Positions 46,501-59,008 of a DNA stretch of 64,000 nt are shown in pieces (within the stretch, counting starts at the first letter, position 1; every line of letters starts with the position of its first letter). This stretch comes from Dicyema japonicum. Lineage: Eukaryota; Dicyemida; Rhombozoa; Dicyemidae. A program made the translations under genes and the position numbers. The stretch is taken from NCBI GenBank assembly GCA_011109175.1, contig RDEW01000022.1, positions 124,001 through 188,000 of the forward strand, given 5' to 3'. The notes under the pieces were generated by a model. It saw only the letters and a list, made by a program, of their open reading frames with translations. It had not been told where the DNA came from and searched no databases.

Positions 46501-46689
46501 GATACGTGAATATTGGGATTTCATAGAGTAAAATTATGTAATATATTTATATGTAATATATTATTTAATAATAAATTAATTTGATTTTAAAATATTAACA
46601 ATTTAAAATAAAAATATAATAATTAAATTTCTCAAATAAATTATTTAATAAAAAATAAGACTATTTTTAACAAAAACAACAAGTCAGAC

Positions 46690-47140
46690 ATCAACTACCA
46701 AGAGAGACAATTTGTGCATCATTTGCGTTATTTGGGTGTCCCTTTTGGATGTAGAGGAGATTATGTTGAAGGTGCCAAAATGAAGAAAAAAGCTTAACAT
46801 TCACTTCTGTGTTTACGAAAACTCGATTTGAAAAAAGGAGACGTTTATCTTTATTTTTAAAATATTATTCTGCCCTCTCTCATCTACGGATGTGAAGGAT
46901 GGTATTTTCCTCAAAAAAACATAATAACCAGCCTTCTTGATAAGACTAGGAGGATGGCGAACAAGCTGGCTCTTGGTAATAAACTTGAAGAAGCACTGAC
47001 CGTTGACCAAGTCATTAAGGATCGTAGCATTAGAACGGATAAGGTATTTCTTTTATGGAAGAAAGTCAAAGACACGTACTTTCAGACGAGGCTTTGAAGG
47101 TAGAAGGGGGAAAACTACGAAAAAATCCAGCCCTCGTGGC
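46690..47140 (+). mobile_element. RT C-terminal-like fragment
   Basis: The frame reads NIILPSLIYGCEGWYFPQKN, then IITSLLDKTRRMANKLALGN and VDQVIKDRSIRTDKVFLLWK. 'ILPSLIYGCEGW' is the usual landmark after the palm of many LINE RTs ('PVLLYGAETW'). The remainder does not match the other families in the window. No palm motifs are present. Probably a truncated LINE. Confidence 0.4.
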
Positions 47141-47149
47141 AAGAATTTT

Positions 47150-49690
47150 AATGTAATGTAATTTAGAGTAATTACAGCTCACTTTCCTTCAAATTTCGTC
47201 GTTCGAATGCTTGAAGACTGTAATTTTGATATAAGGGGGATATTCCCTTTTGTCATATGGTGGGTAATATGGATTTTTCTGAAAAAAACGTAATTACCCC
47301 CATTTCCTTGCAATATAAATAAACAATGAATTTAAACATTAGCGTTAGCGTAATGACTTCGATGAATCATTACCATGGCGACTTTTTTTTACTTTATAAA
47401 TCAGAAATTTTAATTTTTTGACTTTATGATAAATTTATCTACAAAAATTTTTTTAATATAAAAACTAATCAAAATCTTTTTTAAAATACGGAATATTTTA
47501 ATTCAAAACGTTTTCGTGTTTATAATTTCTCTCTTTAGATAGTAATTTTACCAATAAGGAAAAACTTCTCTCAGCAGGTAATGTGGAAGGACATTTTTTC
47601 AGATAGTAGAGAAATATGTTGTATTTTTATTTTTTGTGCTAGAAAGCATTCGCTTCCAGATGCCTCCTGATTCTACATACATCGTCCTAGTAGTGCAATT
47701 CCTGAATGTGTTCAACAGCGTATTCTATTGTGAAAAAAGGTTTCTTCTGGCTTTTTTTATTGATTCACATATACAGTAATATTGGCATAACATTGCTGGT
47801 AAATTTGTACAATTATCTGACAATTATTTCGAGTTAGCCTGAGAAGACAATGAGCAGCATGATCTGAAAAAATTTTCTTGAGCTTCTACTCAAGGAAGAG
47901 TCTTCAGTGAATCTGACATTGTGATCTTACCCACAAATTAAAAAAAACGGCCGTCTGTTGATTCTGGCCTCGCTAAGTGGCCATCTAAAATTCTCCCGGT
48001 GTTTTAATCGCGAGATCCGACGCACTTCCTGTACGCCCGTGTTACACGTAGAAGTTTAAGAAGCGGCATTTGAAGTCTCGTTCTCCCTACAAGATCTCAG
48101 AATTGACGAAGATCAACTTTACGTGATAAACTACAGCCAAAACGACATCTATAGTCTTTATACTGACCAAAATTCGGGGATCTGTGACTAACACGTGGGT
48201 TTAAAAGACTATTTGGGGCAGCCGAAATAGTTCTTTGTGAACTATTCAGTAGCTCCAAATAGTGGCTTTTAATGGAGTTTGAGAAAGATTATCCCTAACC
48301 CTAACCCATCCTTATCTGTTTTTCTTTATCAGAATAAATCAATTATTTTTGTTAAAAAACCTTTAATCCCCAGCTAGTCTTGTGGCTAGGATGTTATACA
48401 TGTAACAAGGTTCTTTCATATGCTCTGTCCCTTTCTCGCTTATTCAATCAGCGTGGTGTCATGCGATCCATCTATTTTGGAAGACACTCAGTGATAAAGA
48501 ATAGTATTTTCTTTCCCTTACACAACTGGATCATATTTTGGAGGGGTCACCTGTGGTTTACATGGACTTCTAAAAGTGGTTTTTTGGTTTTATCAAAGCT
48601 GCTTATATGTTTTAATTATTGCATCAATGAAGTTATCCTTATAAAAAATATAGAGTGTAAGTTAACTAAAAAACGACTTCCTATGATGTAGGAATTTTCT
48701 ACGGGTCGGGGGGAGAAGCTTTTTTCTACATGTTCCGCAGAATTACATGTGGATTGTGATGCATGGTTTAATGTGGGTAAAGTAAACACATAAATTATGA
48801 CACGTGGGTTGGGTAACAGTAAATTAAAATGTCCTAAAATTATTTCAAATTTGCCAACAAATTGTGAAAAAATAAAAAATATTGAATAACCAGAATTCTC
48901 TTAGACTTTGATAACAGTCCATTACCGTATACAAAAATTTTGGATTTAGGTGAACCTTTCTCGCTGTTTTCTTTCATTAAAGTCAGATTATAGGGTTTAT
49001 CATAATTATATCGATAATTGTATAATTAATTACTATGATGATCATAGAGTTGGAGATAGAATTCCCCTTGGGGTCCAATAAACTTTCCATGTAGACACGG
49101 CATCTTTCATTAGAAACGTGAACTTCTTGCTTTACCCACGATTTCTGATAATTTATGTTACTGATAGTTAGTTTAGTAACTCAGGCCTCACTAACCTGTA
49201 GGAGACCTATTAAGTAGGACGCAGGAAATACCTGTCACTCACATAGATCGGTAATCTTGGCATTGTAGACGAACAGTGTACTAATTCAAATAAATGATCT
49301 GTTGTCAACTCAAAAAGGTTGCAGAAGGAACGTAGGACATCTTGTGCAGCATCCATTTTACATACGTACGTTTGTACAGGGGGTGATGGCCACATCTTAA
49401 AAGAGCCAGGGATACCAGGATGTCGATTGGAGGAAGGGGTAGGCGTATGTAACTAAGATAATTAAATTGATAACCAAATTAAAGAAATTTTTTTATTTTA
49501 GTAATCATTGAATATCTAACTCCGGAGACTCCTAATATCTGTGCAACATTTAAAACCATCTCACTATTCCCAACTTCAGTAGGTTATGTAGTCCAATTAA
49601 GTCACGTCCGACCCTTGGAGATCTCATGAACGAGTTTCCTCCACTCTTCCCGATCCGTTGCAATTTGGAGTAGCCTTGATATAGGCATTC
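47150..49690. other. No gene recognised; telomere-like repeat at 48.29 kb
   Basis: A 103-codon ORF at 48380-48691 has no supporting feature. ccctaaccctaaccc at 48293-48307 is two and a half copies of the animal telomere repeat, possibly an interstitial remnant. Otherwise AT-rich. Confidence 0.4.
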
Positions 49691-49699
49691 CCGTGACGT

Positions 49700-50090
49700 C
49701 TTCCACCATGAATAGTCACCGAGTCCTCGGTCGGCCAGGTCTTCTCTTTCCAGTAATATTGCTCAGCATAATGGTTCTTTCCAGGGAATCAGAGCGGACA
49801 ACATGGCCAAAGAACGCCAATCTGTGTTTTACAATTCTTCCTTCTAGCGAAATGTCCGTCTCTACCCGTTTGAGTACATCGATGTTTGTTATTTTGGAAG
49901 TCCAAAGGATTCTTAATAACCTTTTCCAGCACCACAGTTCAAAAGCATCAATTTTTCGTCTATCCGCATTTTTCAGTATCCATGATTCTGCGCCGAATAG
50001 AAAAACCGGGAACACGATTACATTAACCAGTATGCATTCTGTCTTTAAGCAGATATCTTTGCTTTTCAAAATTCTATTCATTCTCTGGAC
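49700..50090 (-). mobile_element. C-terminal fragment of a LINE (RTE-like tail)
   Basis: A 121-aa minus-strand ORF (50081-49716) reads FPVFLFGAESWILKNADRRK, IDAFELWCWKRLLRILWTSK, FFGHVVRSDSLERTIMLSNI and GKRRPGRPRTR. This is the well-known post-RT tail of many invertebrate LINEs ('YGAESW...RIDAFE-W-WRRLLRI...FFGHV-R...GRR-RGRP'). Palm and endonuclease are missing. A shorter copy is at 20.8 kb. Confidence 0.8.
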
Positions 50091-50560
50091 CTAACTTCAG
50101 TAGGTAGACTCTCACAATGGCGGATATTGAAAAGGAAACTAATCCAACAAAAGGAACTGGATAAAACCTCTTTCAAGTATATCAAGAATTATTTTAAAAA
50201 TATCAGAAAATATGAGGTAATCCTACAAATCGAAAGGATCTATCAGAAGGTCGAACATCTCATATATTCGCTATTAATCGGTGCAACAAAATCAATTCGA
50301 AAAGGGAAACAGTTTGCAGAATCGCAGATTAACTTTAGCCACGTGGGAGTCAACCATAAAGATAGTGAATAGTACGGATTGATCATTGTGAGACGATTCA
50401 GTTCAATTGGATCCACAAATAAGGTTCATGCTTCAAATTACCTCTTGTACTCTATTCGCCACGTCAGTTCCAACATTTCCTTGGTTTGAGCACTATTTCG
50501 AGTAACAATAATTTTTGTTTTTAAATTTATCTTTTTCAAAATAAATTTAAATTAATTGAT

Positions 50561-51578
50561 GTGTGGCAAATGGTCGAAGAATTATTTAGTAGACTAAATG
50601 GACTTTTTTCAGTTTATAAGAGTTCCCATCATTCACCAAGAGAATTATCAATTCTTCTTAAGCACTACTTACAGAAAAGTATACACACGTGTTATTATTT
50701 AGATTTGTCACAAATTTACAGCTCCTCTTTAACTTCTCAGCCAAACCACGTGGATGATAAAATCGGTTTTATGTGCTTTTTAAAGTCAGTTTGCCACAAT
50801 AAATTCCATTCCGATGATTTCACCTTTATTAACATCTCTCTTTTAGAAAAGCACATGTCTTGCGTTAACGGTACTTTAATTTATCAGATTTACAGTTATT
50901 GGAATTGGGCCACGTGGTCTGAAATTAGGGAGAGATTTGCGAAGATACAATCCGCTAAAAGTAACGATGGTGGTGAAAGTGCAAGGTTTTTCAAGTCACA
51001 GGGCAATTGGGGATCGTCAGCAGCGATTTTTCCGTTCGCGGAAGAATATTGGACAGAAGGTCATATGCCCACGTGACCCTGAATAAGATCACGAGGATTC
51101 TGAACAGAGTTGAGTCTGGGTACAAAAAACTTCAGTTCGAGTTAGTACACGTGCGTAGTTGACAGTTACTCGGGAGTATCAATGGACAGTCACGAGGCAT
51201 ATGATTTGGCCGTGGGAGGGCAGATTAGGCCGAAGATGACTTCTTCCGAGAAGGTTCCGTTGATTTACTTCATAAAGTGCATATCCCTGAGGAGACCGTT
51301 CTTTATACTGGGTAGTGGGGGTAATTTACTGAGAAATACACATCACTAACGAATCGGAAGGATTCCTGAGGGAGCTGATTCATGAAATTGGGGTTGAGAT
51401 GCGGTCGGGGGCTGTCTGCAAGCGGATTAGGTGTATTAGGTTTGGGACCTTCCAACTGGAGGAGTCGTTAGTGCAATCTCAGTGGAATGTCCATAATTTC
51501 ATTGATCATGTCGACTTGTTCAAGAATCTTAATTTTGAGAACTTTTCACAGCACTTGTTGCCTCTGAATAAATTGTGA
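50561..51578 (+). CDS. Unidentified protein-coding gene
   Basis: A 171-codon open frame (50561-51076) reads KHYLQKSIHTCYYLDLSQIY, DDKIGFMCFLKSVCHNKFHS, NWATWSEIRERFAKIQSAKS, SARFFKSQGNWGSSAAIFPF and EEYWTEGHMP. In-frame or micro-intron continuation gives NRVESGYKKLQFELVH, VDSYSGVSMDSHEAYDLAVG, SEKVPLIYFIKCISLRRPFF, then GFLRELIHEIGVEMRS, FGTFQLEESLVQSQWNVHNF and VDLFKNLNFENFSQHLLPLN before TGA at 51576-51578. Composition and periodicity look like a real soluble protein, and base composition is less AT-rich than the surroundings. Breaks near 51080, 51150 and 51335 may be introns or lesions; I could not close them all. An upstream ORF at 50127-50372 may belong to it. I do not recognise the family. 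Confidence 0.5.
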
Positions 51579-51589
51579 CTTATGATTCT

Positions 51590-52080
51590 GTGCTGGTTGG
51601 TAGTTGCTCTCTTGGTGGATCACCTATACGCGTTCCACATATAAGTTTATTTAGAAACTACAGAATGGGAAAACGCATTCAGTCGTTCCAATTGTGGAAA
51701 CCTTTCAAATGCAATGGGAGAAAACAAATGATATTTTAGTGGTGTTCTTTCAGGGGACGTATTACATGATGCCACTTTAGTAGAACAAGAGAAGATAAAA
51801 AGCTGAGAAAAGAGAAACCTTTGACCAAGTAGAAAGTGGAAGGTGAACAATGACAAGTACATTCAGTGATCAAGAATCCATAGGAGGAGAAGTGGGAAGT
51901 AAAAATTCAGTAAGGTTGTAAATTCTCCTAGGAATGCTACATTTGGAAAAACAAACAGAATGATCATTTAAAGCGTCAATTTTGAGGTTTTCTTTGTTTA
52001 AAAGCTTAATATAAAATATGCAAAAATTATTTTTATAATATTTAATTAATATAATATTTATTAAAAACAAGAAAGCTATG
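51590..52080. other. AT-rich, no gene seen
   Basis: Only chance-length ORFs; nothing else found. Confidence 0.4.
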
Positions 52081-52084
52081 CCTT

Positions 52085-52470
52085 TACGTCATGGGGAATC
52101 AGTCTGTCCTGGACGAACAAACAAAGAATCCGGGACATTCAGGCCTTAACAGCCACTACTACTAGTAATCTCGGGAAACTAGAAAAACTAACACCCTCAT
52201 CGCTTGAAGACCTTATCCGACAAAATGGAAAGGGATTTGCTGCCCTGTGTAAGCAGTGCAACTCTCAACAATACAAAGTCACGACGTGTCTTATGAGAAG
52301 GGAATACATCACCCCTCTCCAATTCTATTCCCAAAACCACCCCACCCACAGAGAAGTTGTGTTGGATCCCAGAAGGCGCACGAGGAGAAAATGAGAAATC
52401 TGATTGAGGCCTTCGAGATCACTTATTTAATTTAGTAATTAAATTGACTATTGTGTTTTTGGGTTAATAA
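52085..52470 (+). mobile_element. 3' end of a family 2b LINE
   Basis: Reads ISLSWTNKQRIRDIQALTAT, EKLTPSSLEDLIRQNGKGFA and YITPLQFYSQNHPTHREV, then stop. Its 3' tail is cttcgagatcact...gggttaataataataatt. The same region is found on the minus strand at 59.83-60.18 kb with the same tail. It is a strongly 5'-truncated insertion. Confidence 0.7.
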
Positions 52471-52609
52471 TAATAATTGATAAAGAAATCTGTCATTTTC
52501 ATGTTATTTTGTTCTTTTACGGGAACCCCCAAGAGGTGGAGAGAAGTTGATGGCTTTTTTCGTTTTTTTCCAGAATGGATGATACCTTATCGGGTGAGCC
52601 ATAAGACAC

Positions 52610-52755
52610 CAAGTTAAGCACATGTTTTTCAAACTCGTATCAAATTCATGGAGACGCACAGGTTTCGGATGGCACGTTTGGTAGCGAGAACTGGGATCAC
52701 CTAACTAGTCGACATTACTTTTGTCTTTCTCGGTGATCCCGGGGTTAATAAATAG
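52610..52755 (+). mobile_element. 3' end of a family 2 LINE
   Basis: Reads METHRFRMARLVARTGIT then stop, matching MEDHRRRMAQLIARTEIT at the end of the 41-44 kb element. The shared tail follows, tcacctaactagtcgac...ttttgtctttctcggtgat...cccggggttaataaatag. Only about 140 bp were inserted or remain. Confidence 0.75.
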
Positions 52756-52759
52756 ATTT

Positions 52760-53930
52760 TGTTCTTTAGTGAATGCACAATATCTGCTTTAAATATTTAA
52801 AAACATTTTCAGGAGATTATTGTTTGACTACATTAATGTGCATTGTGAAAACATGTTCCATATTTCATACTCAAAATATCTCGCTGTTATCTTCTTCAGA
52901 GCATTATAAAAATCTCTCAATTTCCATATTCCAATTAAATAATGATTTATTGGGCTGTTTTCGTTATCATGTTTTCTAGTGTTTATTTTCGAAGGCCTTT
53001 TCAAAGCAATTTCGTATTTCTGATTTATTTATTCCCAGGCCACAAGTAAACAAGTTGCATTATCTAAGTCTTTATTGGAATGCCCATTTGCAATTTTGCA
53101 GACAATAAGTTTTAACGTTGACTGGGAAATTTTTGCACATCAGAGAACGAAAAACTACATAAACTTCTGTATTTAATTGGTACCCATCTACCCTATTTGG
53201 CGTAGAGCAACCTTTAATAAGATACCCTTTTAGTCGACGATGCCAACTTCCTTTTCCAGTCGACTTCCATCAGAGATGCCATTCTTCTTACAAATAAATG
53301 CATATTTATGCAGATCTGATTGTATTTCCTTACATATTCTATTTTTTATCATTTTGATTTAACTTCCTGGTCATACACCTTTAAATTTTTTAAGATAAAT
53401 TTAAAAATTGTCACACTAATTTCGCCCATTTGGGGTTTATTACTAAAGAAAATTTCCCCCAAATTGATGTTTTGTCCAAAAAGAGGTTTTCTTCACAGTT
53501 TAAGTTTTTCCAAAACGAGGTCGGACTGTACTACAATCGAAAGTGGTTGTGTCTTTTAAAGGGTCGAACTAACAACATTGACGATTGACTAAATCTGCTC
53601 GTTAGTACACCTTTAGGAGAGACTGTGCACCTTTTAGGGCTTCGAACAGACCATAGCTTCGACCCTCTTCTGGCATCTTATGGCAAAATCGTCGATACGA
53701 AAAAATCTATTCTTCCAGTTCAGTCAGAAACCAGAAAATCCACTAAGTTTGTCCGTGTCCTGACCACATAGTTTATACGAGGCTGAGTTATGATATACTT
53801 GTTGCATTAGTAAATTAGTTTGTTGGATAATATATGCGAGTAAACCTCCTAGCAGTTGCTTTAATCTCCGTAAATCATTAGGGAACAAGAAAGGTATACC
53901 CTAGGATAAAGAGGAAATAGTCTGCAACAT
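52760..53930. other. No gene supported
   Basis: AT-rich. An open stretch at about 53608-53770 (LGLRTDHSFDPLLASYGKIV) is coherent for some 55 codons, but nothing supports it further. Confidence 0.35.
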
Positions 53931-53947
53931 CGTTTGCTCCTCAAAAG

Positions 53948-54191
53948 CAACGAGAGAGTCTATATCCGCAGTGTCAAGGATTCATTTTTACTCTCAAAAA
54001 TATCGAATAGTATATTATTTATTTATTTAATAACCCCGAAAAGGGAACACCAAGAAAGAAGGAGTAAACCAACGAGAGAGTCTATATCCGCAGTGTCAAG
54101 GATTCATTTTTACTCTCAAAAATATCGAATAGTATATTATTTATTTATTTAATAACCCCGAAAAGGGAACACCAAGAAAGAAGGAGTAAAC
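53948..54191. repeat. 122-bp perfect tandem duplication covering a LINE 3' tail
   Basis: The unit beginning caacgagagagtctatatcc occurs at 53948 and again at 54070 with no difference that I can see. Each unit includes part of the family 2 LINE tail (aataaccccgaaaagggaac) and flanking host sequence, so the duplication came after the insertion. Confidence 0.9.
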
Positions 54192-56500
54192 CAACTAATT
54201 AAGTGATCCCGGTACGCCTCAACAGGATCGAGAGGTTTTTCCTGTGTTCCTCCAGAGTACCCACGGCTTTCCTGAATAGACGACGATCATCTTTCATTAG
54301 AGTTTGAAGAGGAGTGGGTTTTTTCCCCAAATTTCGTGTATTTGAGGCCTTTAGCCTTGAATGGAAGAAACGACTTGTTTCTTGGCCACACAGACAGATG
54401 AAGCCGGAGCCATTATTTTTGATTGCGGCGTGGTCAAGCATTGGAGGGAAAAGATCGGGGGGTAGATTCGTTTGACGTGCTAGTTTTCCAATTAGGGTAT
54501 TGATCTTGAGTGAATTTGATATCGAAGCTCCATAGGCCCATGAGGCACAGGCGTACTCAATCGTCGGTTTTAGGAGTTGATTGAACACGACGAGGGCGCA
54601 TTCCTGTGAAGGTTTGGACTTCAAGAGCGGTTTGATAATATTAAGTTTCCTGAGACCCTTTGTCATAACGTTCTTCACATGTTGAGAAAATGTCATCAAA
54701 GGGTCAAATGTCACTCCCAGGATAGTTGGACGAGTCTGTAGTGGTAAGGAGTCTCCAAAAATGTTCAAATCAAGTGTATGTTTTTCTTTTCTGTCCGTGG
54801 TGAAAATTGTATATGTTGATTTGTCCCTGGATACGGAGAGACGATTCATCTTCAACCAGGCTCCCAGGTCGTCAATATGTGACTGGAGCTCTGATTTTGC
54901 TGTACCCACGTATTTGTTCCTGCTAGCGATGATTAGGTCGTCAGCATAAGTGAGAAGCATTGAATCTGGTCCTCCAGGGCAGGGTAAATCGTTGAGGAAC
55001 AAGTTGAATAATGCCGGAGAGAGGGGCGATCCTTGAGGGACGCCATTTGGTAGGAGACGGGACCTCGATCTTGCCTGGCCTATACAGACACGTCCTCTTC
55101 TTCCGGAGAGAAAATTGGCTATCCATCTTTTCAAATCCGTCTGAATGGTGGTGCCAAAAACCTCCTTCGTGAGTAATGTTCTCGAGACAGAATCGAACGC
55201 CTTTTGGATATCCAGGGAAACCACTATTGTCCGTAGATGGCGTTTCGGTACGTTGAACCCTTCTGATATAAATTGAGACAGTGAAGTCAAATGTGTCGTA
55301 GTTGAACGCTCACATTTGAAACCATGTTGTAAGTGGCAGTCGGGCAAATGGGGTTTAATTTTCCAGAGTACGAGTTCTCCATTAAGCGCGATAATGCGCA
55401 CGTTAATGAAATTGGACAGTAGGAAGAAGGTAAGGTTTTCGGTTTTCATGGTTTAAGGATTGGTATTATAAGTGAGTTTTTCCATTTGCATGGGATGACG
55501 TTCATGTTCGAAGATAAATTAAAAATTGACGTAATCGAATTGATTGCAACATTATCAAGGTGTTTTAGCAAAATTCCCGGAATATCGTCAGGATACACGT
55601 ATAAGATCTTTTCATCGATCTTATAGCCTGTGTGACCTCGACATGCGTATATAAATTGATCCACGAAGTTGGTTTAGGCATTAAATTCCTAAGGTGACAA
55701 GAATGTGATTTCGAGAAGTCCTTGTGACTTATGGATGCGTAGTATTTCATTAGATTGTTAGCTTGAACAGTATTTTGAGCAGAAAAAGATTCTGATTCAT
55801 CTGATAAGTTTAGCTTGATTCGACGAATAGTTTTCCATAAAAGACTCGTAGATTTCATATGTCCAATAGATGATAATAGCCACTTCCACGCCTTATCTTT
55901 CTTTTCTCTGATGAACTTTGTAATTCTCTGATTTAAGCATTTTATATTTTCCAAATCAGAAGAGGTTTGCAGATGATTCATCTTCAGTGAGTTTTTTTGT
56001 TTGACAATTCTCAGAGTCCAGAGAAGGCTAGTGGGATTTGTAAACTGCACGTGGTTCAAACAACTTTTCAGCAGGAAGGAATACATGGTTTAGATGGTCC
56101 ACTGCTTTGTCGATGGAGCAAAATGAAGTGGGATCACAATAGAAATTTGTTCCGCGGTCTTGTGTAGAATTAAATAATCCACTTGCGAGCTCACATCGTG
56201 AAAGGATAAAACGTTTTTAATAATGGTGAGTAAGCCGCAACCACGTACAATGCTGTCTTTTCTGATAGAGATGTATCCAGGAAAAATTGGGGTTGTACTG
56301 TTTGTAGAAAGTTTTGACTCCTGGATAAGGCAGATATCAGTCTTGTGCTTGGCTAATAAACATCATAACTCTAGAATCTTTGTTTTTATTCCGCTAGCAT
56401 TGAGTTGCATAATAACATGGGGTTTTGGTTCAGGCTTTTGTTCAATATCTCCAGAAAGCAATGGAATTCAGGGGAACAAACAACATCTCTAGTTTCCAGT
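54010..56500 (-). mobile_element. CR1/jockey-like LINE (family 2), minus strand, near full length
   Basis: The 3' tail lies at 54030-54200 (complement of the ggtgttccc...ggggttatt tail). The main ORF (55449-54199, 416 aa) has CERSTTTHLTSLSQFISEGF, VVSLDIQKAFDSVSR, NGVPQGSPLSPALFNLF, the catalytic TYADDLIIASR, PTILGVTFDP and the C-terminus GTLEEHRKNLSILLRRTGIT. Upstream, 55664-55446 and 56086-55565 give the RT fingers and linker in broken frames. 56490-56130 keeps EEP pieces (ESKLSTN-like and the glycine-rich GLLTIIKN block). It is close to, but distinct from, the 41-44 kb copy. The main ORF is intact; the 5' half is frameshifted. Confidence 0.85.
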
Positions 56501-56679
56501 TGAGGTATACGATCCAGGCATAAGGAGTCTGGATGGGAAAGAGCAAATGGTTTTTTTTGGTGTATTATTACACTGAGGGCCACCACAAAGGTGAACCACA
56601 TGACGCCACGAGAATAAAAATTTTTTTTAAACTGCCTATATTATTTAAAAAATTTTAAGAATAGAATATTATTTATTAA

Positions 56680-56905
56680 CTATGGAGGAGAGCGCCTGCT
56701 GACATCACGGAGTAAGCTTAAGCATCTCCGCTTAAAGAAACAGCAAGCAGCATACAGAGCCCCGGTATTTCTCAACACAGGAACATAGTAGGTGTCTCTT
56801 AGCCACGTTATTCATCCCTCTGCCATTGAAAGTAAGGATGTGTAGGTTATTGGATTGTTCTAAATGTTTTAGACATAAAAGCAAAATAGAGGTACGTCAC
56901 CACCT
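56680..56905 (-). mobile_element. 5' end fragment of a family 1 LINE
   Basis: Begins on the minus strand with gaggtggtgacgtacctc and reads LHILTFNGRGMNNVAKR then LLCSCVEKY, matching LKVLTFNARGLSTTWSR at 12.1 kb. The element breaks off near 56690. Having a 5' end without the rest means it was cut after insertion or internally deleted. Confidence 0.65.
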
Positions 56906-57699
56906 CAACCAATAAGTTTTTGAAATTTGACAATTCTTAATGTACCCTTTCTCTCCTACCTCGTCTACAAAATTTAAAGAATTAATTATTTCGGGGTACA
57001 TATCATTAAATCCATTGCTTTAGTCAATTCTGTTGTTTCTATTTCAATTTTTTATTAAAGAATAAATTCGATGTTTAAAAATCCTCTTCTACAAAGTTTC
57101 ACCGTATATAGTATGGTTATGATATATTTACGTCTAAATGAACAGGTCCCCGAAATGTCGCAATGAACAACTACTTCGGAAATACGAGAGCTGGATTCCG
57201 TCAACGCCGATTATATTGAATGAAGACCTATCGGGGGTTGGTATTAGACTAACTCTGGGGTACGACCTAAAAGAACTACACGCAAGAGAAGATCATAGTC
57301 GAGGCTGACGGAGAGGATGATTCTGAATGCGGTACAGGGAAACTTTAGTGTCCAATCCGTCTTTCCTCCTAAGGTTGGTCTTGGAATTCTGAGTTTATCT
57401 CCAAAATTGAGAAAGTTTCTTCTCATACTTTGAGAAGGATTCTAGAATAATTAGACTTTGACCCAAATGGATGGTCTAGATTTTTGATCATTTAAAGGAA
57501 ATATTGCTGGCGTTTTAATGAAGCATTATTGGTGTTTCGTTTAATGTTTTCCATAATAACAAGATAAAAGAGAGTCACAATAAAACTCTAACAGATCATA
57601 GATAACATAACATGATTTATTTGCAAAACCCCAACTAACTAAACAAGGTAAGAGCCATTAACTAAAAAGGAAAGCCAAGATTTGGGGTCGTCTATATCG

Positions 57700-58420
57700 G
57701 GGCACTCTCATGAGACACCGTATGTCTCTTCTCCGTAAAAAGCCCCAATTACAATGCGAGTTTCCACAAGCAATGTAATAAATCACCGATTCTTCTCGTT
57801 TTTCTATTGTATTCGTCATCAATTTCAGATGCTAAATCCAATCCATGTGCTTCAATTTAGTTTCATTTATAATTAGAACTTCCATCTGGATCGTGCTGGC
57901 TATAGCAACCAGCACTGAGGCCCGTTTCCGAAGAGAACGGGCATTAACCAGGGTTATCCTGACTACTTCTGGTTTTTTCGGTGGCTGCCCTCTCTTCTTA
58001 AGAGCACCACTCTCTTCTCTGTGTTGAAGCTTCTACTGTTTCTTTTTTAGAAGGTTTCTTATTATTTGTCGTATTCCAGCCAGTCTGCCCATACATTCTA
58101 AACTCTGACTTTAATTTCTTATTCGTTCCAGTTTTGGAAACTTCACTTTCTCCATTATGGGCATTTTCTCGTTTTAGAAAAATTTTCCATTCGATTCTTT
58201 CCTTTTTTGGTCAATTTTGTTTTTCTTCGCAATGTTAGCTTCAACAGCCTTGGAGCATCTTCCATAATTTAGTTTCGTTTATAATTAGAACTTCCATCTG
58301 GATCGTGCTGGCTATAGCAACCAGCACTGAGGCCCGTTTCCAAAGAGAACGGGCATTAATCAGGGTTATCCTGACTACTTCTGGTTTTTTTTTCGGTCGC
58401 TGGCCTCTCTTCTCTGTATT
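57700..58420 (-). mobile_element. Two copies of a LINE EEP N-terminal fragment
   Basis: Minus-strand frames read LVNARSLRKRASVLVAIAST and QMEVLIINETKLK, the start of an EEP endonuclease ('NARS...ETKL'). The block at 57865-57990 is repeated at 58272-58400 in the same orientation with few changes, so a local duplication of about 407 bp spacing occurred. Clade unclear. Confidence 0.6.
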
Positions 58421-58470
58421 GAAGCTTCTATAGATCAGGTCGGTGATCAGTCTTCTTAAATTTGAAGTTT

Positions 58471-58676
58471 ACTAAAACATGCTAAATTTTACCAATGCAT
58501 TATCATCCAAAGGGCAAACTTAATTTATGTTTTTCTTAATTTCTTTAAGAACGAGATGATGTGGTCCATTTATACTAAACCATGCTAAATTTTACCAATG
58601 CGTTATCATCCAAAGGGCAAACTTAATTTATGTTTTTCTTAATTTCTTTAAGAACGAGATGATGTGGTCCATTTAT
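58471..58676. repeat. 103-bp tandem duplication
   Basis: actaaa(a/c)catgctaaatttt starts at 58471 and again at 58574. Both copies run to gatgtggtccatttata and differ at two or three bases. Confidence 0.85.
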
Positions 58677-59008
58677 AAAATAATAATTTCCGGAAGAAAA
58701 AAAGACCAAACTAAACGATACTAGTGAATCACTCGTCACTGCGTGCTCACTCGTCACTGCGTGATAGATCAAAGGAAGACGACAGGGCAAGGGAGAGAGC
58801 CCTATTGAAATTCATTAGGATCACATAAATTTTGAAAATCCATACAGAGTAGGGACAAAATGAACAGGTCTCTAGTTAAAAAAATATATCTGGCTGTGAG
58901 CCAACAGAAATGACACGTCTCAGCCGTCTCAGAAAATCAATGCGTAAATATTTTAAGTAATAAAGACGATTAACCCATTTAACCAAAAAGAAATCATAAT
59001 TAGCTTAA

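Noticed and set aside
48380-48691. 103-codon plus-strand ORF as a gene
   Set aside because: Composition is that of translated AT-rich DNA, with no motif, no homologous copy and no splice context.
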